9,986 bases of DNA from positions 2,340 to 12,325 of the forward strand of contig DNXU01000321.1 of NCBI GenBank assembly GCA_003505715.1. The letters run 5' to 3'. Below the pieces are notes generated by a model that was not told the DNA's origin, made no database searches, and saw nothing but the letters and a program-made list of their open reading frames with translations. How positions within the stretch are numbered: position 1 is the first letter of the stretch; every line of letters begins with the position of its first letter. Below are positions 7,168 through 9,986 of the stretch, piece after piece. The position numbers and the translations under genes were made by a program. This DNA is from Cyanobacteria bacterium UBA8803 (GTDB taxonomy: Bacteria; Cyanobacteriota; Cyanobacteriia; Cyanobacteriales; Coleofasciculaceae).

Positions 7168-7677
7168 TTACCTTGCTGGAACTGGCTCTACATCGGCTAG
7201 TCCTTGCTCTCGGACTAAATCAGTGAGGTCGCGTCCTGTTGGTCTGTTGTTGTAGCCTTGGAAATCTTGGTAACGTCGTGCCTCTGACTCTGGTACTTGA
7301 ATTCCTTCAGGTGGTGGCGTTACCCAGTGAGCGCGACCTTGGGCATCCCGGTAGTAGACCCGTCCGTTTTTAGACATGTAGTACTTTCCTTGGGCTCCAT
7401 GCTCTTGCCTGTTCTTATGCTGGTTGTAGAGATAGTAAAGTGCAGCTGCTCCAGCCAAAATTGCTACTTTCTGTCCAGTTGATAATCCCTTTCGCGCTTG
7501 GGGCGAGTTTCTAGGAGCAGGATAGGTTTGAGTACCCCTATAGGTATCGTCAACAGGTGGTGGTGGTGCAGTAGGCTGACTAGCGCAGCTAGACAAGACG
7601 GGAAATGTCAGTAAACCGGAAAGCAGCAGCGCTGTTGGGCGGAAAAATTTTCGAGGCTCTGGATGAGTGGCGTTCAT
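7168..7677 (-). CDS. predicted lipoprotein, conserved cyanobacterial type of unknown function
   Basis: This is a 169-residue exported protein. The n-region contains RK and R (9-13), the hydrophobic segment is ALLLSGLLTFPVL (16-28), and the lipobox LSSC places the lipidated cysteine at residue 31. A proline-rich linker (APPPPVDD) follows. A second hydrophobic stretch VAILAGAAALYYLY (71-84) is a possible membrane segment. The C-terminal region has GKYYMSKNGRVYYRD (97-111), AHWVTPPP and QGYNN, a block I believe is conserved in cyanobacterial hypotheticals. I chose the ATG at 7677 because GGGAGA lies 4 nt before it; a GTG at 7704 would add nine residues and spoil that arrangement. The gene probably leads an operon with the 20-residue repeat protein 45 nt downstream. 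No function can be assigned. Confidence 0.7.
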   Translation of the reverse strand: MNATHPEPRKFFRPTALLLSGLLTFPVLSSCASQPTAPPPPVDDTYRGTQTYPAPRNSPQARKGLSTGQKVAILAGAAALYYLYNQHKNRQEHGAQGKYYMSKNGRVYYRDAQGRAHWVTPPPEGIQVPESEARRYQDFQGYNNRPTGRDLTDLVREQGLADVEPVPAR

Positions 7678-7967
7678 TTTATCTCCCGATCGCTTTTTGG
7701 ACACCGGACGCAGTTTTGTGTAAGAACCTACAAACGGCGCTATTGCAAAACCAGTATTTTTCTGGAATTTCCCTAGGGATTAGCAGTAGTTTTACCGATG
7801 AACTACAACAGCATAGGTGCAGGCTTCACATTTCCCTTTAATAAACTGGAAATGACTGAGTAATTCCATCGCGCCTTAGATAGAAGTTGCGTGAAGTATT
7901 TCAATCTATAGGAGTAGACACGAGGGTAGATGGAACTAGAAAATATTTAGATTAATTAGTTATACTC
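7678..7967. other. intergenic region with small inverted repeats
   Basis: No credible gene lies here. It separates the 3' end of the WD40 gene from the lipoprotein gene, so it should carry the latter's promoter, though I find no good -35/-10 pair. Visible structures are CATTTCC (7829-7835) with GGAAATG (7848-7854), GTAGTT (7786-7791) with AACTAC (7801-7806), the palindrome TCCCTAGGGA (7770-7779), and CCAG/CTGG (7751-7765). The first two could be regulator sites. No terminator hairpin is seen just after the WD40 gene. Confidence 0.4.
7682..7687 (-). promoter_or_regulatory. Shine-Dalgarno that decides the lipoprotein start
   Basis: The minus strand reads GGGAGATAAAATG. GGGAGA lies 4 nt from the ATG at 7677 (5 nt measured from the GGAG core) and inside the coding sequence if the GTG at 7704 were used, so it supports the ATG. 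Confidence 0.6.
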
Positions 7968-9986
7968 TTACCAGTGTTGAGGGCCAATATCATCACAAAG
8001 ATGGCGCTCTCTCTCACTCAGATTAGGGTGGGTTGTTAAATAGTCACGCGCTTGATTACAGCCGCGTACTAGTAGTTCATCTAGGTCTAAACTCCAAATC
8101 ACTATCCTCTTATCGCGAGCAGAGACAAGGACTTTGCCATCAGGACTGAAACTCACCTGCTTGTACCCAAAGTTGTCCAAGGTTTCGAGTAAAGTTCCAT
8201 CTCGACTCCAGAGTTTCACCGAGTCAGTACCAGCGGAGGCTAATATGTGACCATCGGGGCTAAAACTTAAACTTGTGACACCGTCATTGTGCCCTTTCAA
8301 GATTGCCCTCGGAGTACCATCAAGCTGCCAGAATCTAATGGTATGGTCAGCGCTGCCTGAAGCAATTAGTTTACTATCAGGGCTAAAACTCACACTCGTG
8401 ACTGCATCAGTATGGCCTTTTATGATTTTGAGTAGAGTACCATCAAGTTGCCAAAGCCTAATGCTATGGTCAACACTGCCTGAAGCAATTAGTTTACCAT
8501 CAGGGCTAAAACTCACACTCGTGACTACATCAGTATGGCCTTTTAAGATTTTGATTAGAGTGCCCTCAAGCCGCCAAAGTCTAATGCTATTGTCAGTACT
8601 ACCTGAAGTAATTAGTTGACCATCGGGGCTGAAACTCACGCTCGTCACTGCATCAGTATGACCTTTTAGGGTTTTGAGCAAAGTACCATCAAGCTGCCAG
8701 AGTTTGATGCTGTTGTCAGCACTACCTGAAGCAATTAGCTGACCGTCAGGGCTGAAACTCACACTCGTTAGTAGGCTGCTATCACCCTCTAAGGTTTTAA
8801 GCAAAGTACCATCAAGATGCCAGAGTTTGAGAGTTTTGTCAGCACTGGCTGAGGCAATAAGTTTGCTATTGGGGCTGAAGCTCACGCTAGTGATGTTATC
8901 GTTGTGCTTTTCAAAATGCTTGGGTCTTTGCATTCGATAGAGTGCCTGCTGTAGGGCGATCAAAACCCGAATGCGGGTGTCGGCTTGTATTCCAAAGGAT
9001 TGATGCAGTTTTTTAGCAGCCTTTAAACTTTCTATCAGAGCCTCCACGCTTTGATCCGATGCCAAGAGCGCCTCTGAGAAAACAGTATGGGCTACAATTG
9101 CACTGGTGACTACCCGCCGTCGCTGCACTTCTACCCAACTAGCGAGAATAGCTAGGGTAACGCCACCAGCTACAGCTATGGCTAAGAACCATCTTTGCTT
9201 GCGCAGTTGAGCGATTTCAGCTTGTCTCTTGAGCAGTTCTTTGCGTTGCTTCTCGAAGTTTACTAATAAGTTTTGCTGTTGGCGAATGAAGGCTACCAGA
9301 TAATCATGGCGAATGAAGGCTACCAGATAATCATGCACGAGCTGGTAGCGCTCTGTAGAACCTTTCTGTAACTGAAATACCAGACCGGATTTGACTAAAA
9401 TTTCTAAAACTAAATCTAATTTATCAGCTTCATCTAATTCTGATAAAGACTTGACTAATTCCAATTTATTTTTAACCGGACGGGTGCCATTTTCATCAGT
9501 TAAAAAGTACAATAATAGCCGAGCCGCATGTTCGTTTTCTGGGCCGCAATCTTTAATTACTTCTTCTAAAAATCGCTTGACCAATTTAGCCTTAGGGCCA
9601 GATTGGCGGTACTGAGCGAGCGTTGTGATGTTCTCTTCTTGAAGTTGCGTGCCGACAACCTGCAATTCAATAGGACGTACCTCTCCGATTTCCCCAGCCA
9701 GGTCATTCACCAATTCTTCAATTAGGGCTGGATCTAGGTAAAAATGGGCTTGTTTCGTAAAGTTTTCAATAACTAATTTAGCATCGGTAGGGGAAAAATT
9801 GCCAAAGTAAAATAGTATGTCTTTGTCGAGAATGTTGTTATTAATAAGTTCCAGAGGCACAAAGCGATTCCACTCCAACAGATAATGGATATAATCCTCT
9901 TGCATCGAAAGGATTACCTTTACATAAGGAGTATTGAGGCATTCTTGCAAAAACTTATAAAAGATTTTGCGCTTTTCGGGGTCTTT
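7968..9986 (-). CDS. nSTAND-type NTPase with C-terminal WD40 propeller (5' end outside window)
   Basis: This is a partial gene: the frame is open to the window edge and 672 residues are visible. Residues 1-12 (KDPEKRKIFYKF) continue into LQECLNTPYVKVILSMQEDY, matching the part of nSTAND ATPases after Walker B; the P-loop lies beyond 9986, so an internal TTG at 9950 is not the true start. The remaining ATPase helical/winged region runs to about 217. Residues 218-235 repeat HDYLVAFIR twice. A coiled coil (about 236-265) and a membrane helix WFLAIAVAGGVTLAILASWV (266-285) follow, then seven WD40 repeats (about 358-638) and a C-terminal tail ending GPQHW. STAND proteins with WD40 sensors act as signal-transducing switches; membrane attachment here implies a cytosolic-face sensor. 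The ligand and any N-terminal effector cannot be seen. The conserved Arg of the REDY-like motif is Gln29. TAA stop. Confidence 0.88.
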   Translation of the reverse strand, partial: KDPEKRKIFYKFLQECLNTPYVKVILSMQEDYIHYLLEWNRFVPLELINNNILDKDILFYFGNFSPTDAKLVIENFTKQAHFYLDPALIEELVNDLAGEIGEVRPIELQVVGTQLQEENITTLAQYRQSGPKAKLVKRFLEEVIKDCGPENEHAARLLLYFLTDENGTRPVKNKLELVKSLSELDEADKLDLVLEILVKSGLVFQLQKGSTERYQLVHDYLVAFIRHDYLVAFIRQQQNLLVNFEKQRKELLKRQAEIAQLRKQRWFLAIAVAGGVTLAILASWVEVQRRRVVTSAIVAHTVFSEALLASDQSVEALIESLKAAKKLHQSFGIQADTRIRVLIALQQALYRMQRPKHFEKHNDNITSVSFSPNSKLIASASADKTLKLWHLDGTLLKTLEGDSSLLTSVSFSPDGQLIASGSADNSIKLWQLDGTLLKTLKGHTDAVTSVSFSPDGQLITSGSTDNSIRLWRLEGTLIKILKGHTDVVTSVSFSPDGKLIASGSVDHSIRLWQLDGTLLKIIKGHTDAVTSVSFSPDSKLIASGSADHTIRFWQLDGTPRAILKGHNDGVTSLSFSPDGHILASAGTDSVKLWSRDGTLLETLDNFGYKQVSFSPDGKVLVSARDKRIVIWSLDLDELLVRGCNQARDYLTTHPNLSERERHLCDDIGPQHW
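8073..8915 (-). repeat. seven WD40 repeats, six with exact 123-bp period
   Basis: Successive TSVSFSP-type motifs are spaced exactly 41 residues apart across repeats 1 to 6; the seventh is 38 on and diverged (KQVSFSPDGK). Core features are GHTD, SFSPDG, ASGS.D and I[KR]LW. Seven blades make one complete propeller. Repeats 2 to 5 are very similar at the DNA level, suggesting recent duplication or gene conversion. Confidence 0.9.
9280..9333 (-). repeat. perfect 27-bp tandem duplication within the STAND gene
   Basis: Copies 9280-9306 and 9307-9333 are identical. Each encodes nine residues, so HDYLVAFIR appears twice in a row before QQQ (visible residues 218-235). Family members usually show a single copy at this point as far as I recall. 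The frame is preserved. Confidence 0.95.

Noticed and set aside
7678..7704. GTG start adding nine residues to the lipoprotein
   Set aside because: A GGGAGA ribosome binding site lies inside this extension at proper spacing to the ATG at 7677, and the signal peptide is complete without it.
7605..7841. 78-codon plus-strand open frame over the lipoprotein 5' end and intergenic region
   Set aside because: It overlaps the lipoprotein signal peptide region antisense, has no Shine-Dalgarno and shows no recognisable protein features.
8275..8619. 114-codon plus-strand open frame antisense to the WD40 repeats
   Set aside because: Its sequence is periodic only because the WD40 repeats on the other strand are 123 bp long. 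No independent coding evidence.
9948..9950. TTG at 9950 as the start of the STAND/WD40 protein
   Set aside because: The frame is open upstream to the window edge and those codons (KDPEKRKIFYKF) continue the ATPase domain, so the gene is cut by the window.

Overview
The window looks like chromosomal DNA from a cyanobacterium, probably a filamentous one. Ten copies of the cyanobacterial HIP1 octamer GCGATCGC lie in the first 6.4 kb. Two families of heptanucleotide repeats are present, as is typical of filamentous cyanobacteria. The proteins (SNF2 helicase beginning MAILHGSW, PNPase, nSTAND-type WD40 protein) match cyanobacterial lineages in style. I cannot name a genus from sequence alone.

Layout. 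Positions 1-114 hold a two-armed heptad repeat. A SNF2-family helicase (114-3314, minus) and polynucleotide phosphorylase pnp (3493-5640, plus) are divergent, separated by a 178-bp region with a possible pnp promoter and a perfect 8-bp leader hairpin. Downstream of pnp, 5641-6010 contains a 7-bp hairpin, a multi-branched structured element closed by a 12-bp stem (5693-5793) and a CGCAGAG repeat patch. A glycine-zipper membrane protein of the general-stress type follows (6011-6565, plus). It converges on a two-gene minus-strand unit: a lipoprotein (7677 to 7168), then a small acidic protein built from five 20-residue repeats (7122 to 6715). A 290-bp gap without a gene leads to a large minus-strand nSTAND/WD40 protein (7968 to beyond 9986) whose N-terminus, including the P-loop, lies outside the window.

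How they fit together. SNF2 and pnp are nucleic-acid housekeeping functions and share only the divergent intergenic region. The right third (6.6-10 kb) is more accessory in character: repeat proteins, a lipoprotein, a signalling ATPase with a WD40 propeller, and no HIP1 site. No complete new defence or biosynthetic system is visible. The best leads are the structured RNA element after pnp, the pnp leader hairpin, the heptad repeat inserted in frame in the SNF2 gene, the homogenised 20-residue repeat protein paired with a lipoprotein, and a fresh 27-bp in-frame duplication plus an Arg-to-Gln change in a conserved motif of the STAND ATPase.
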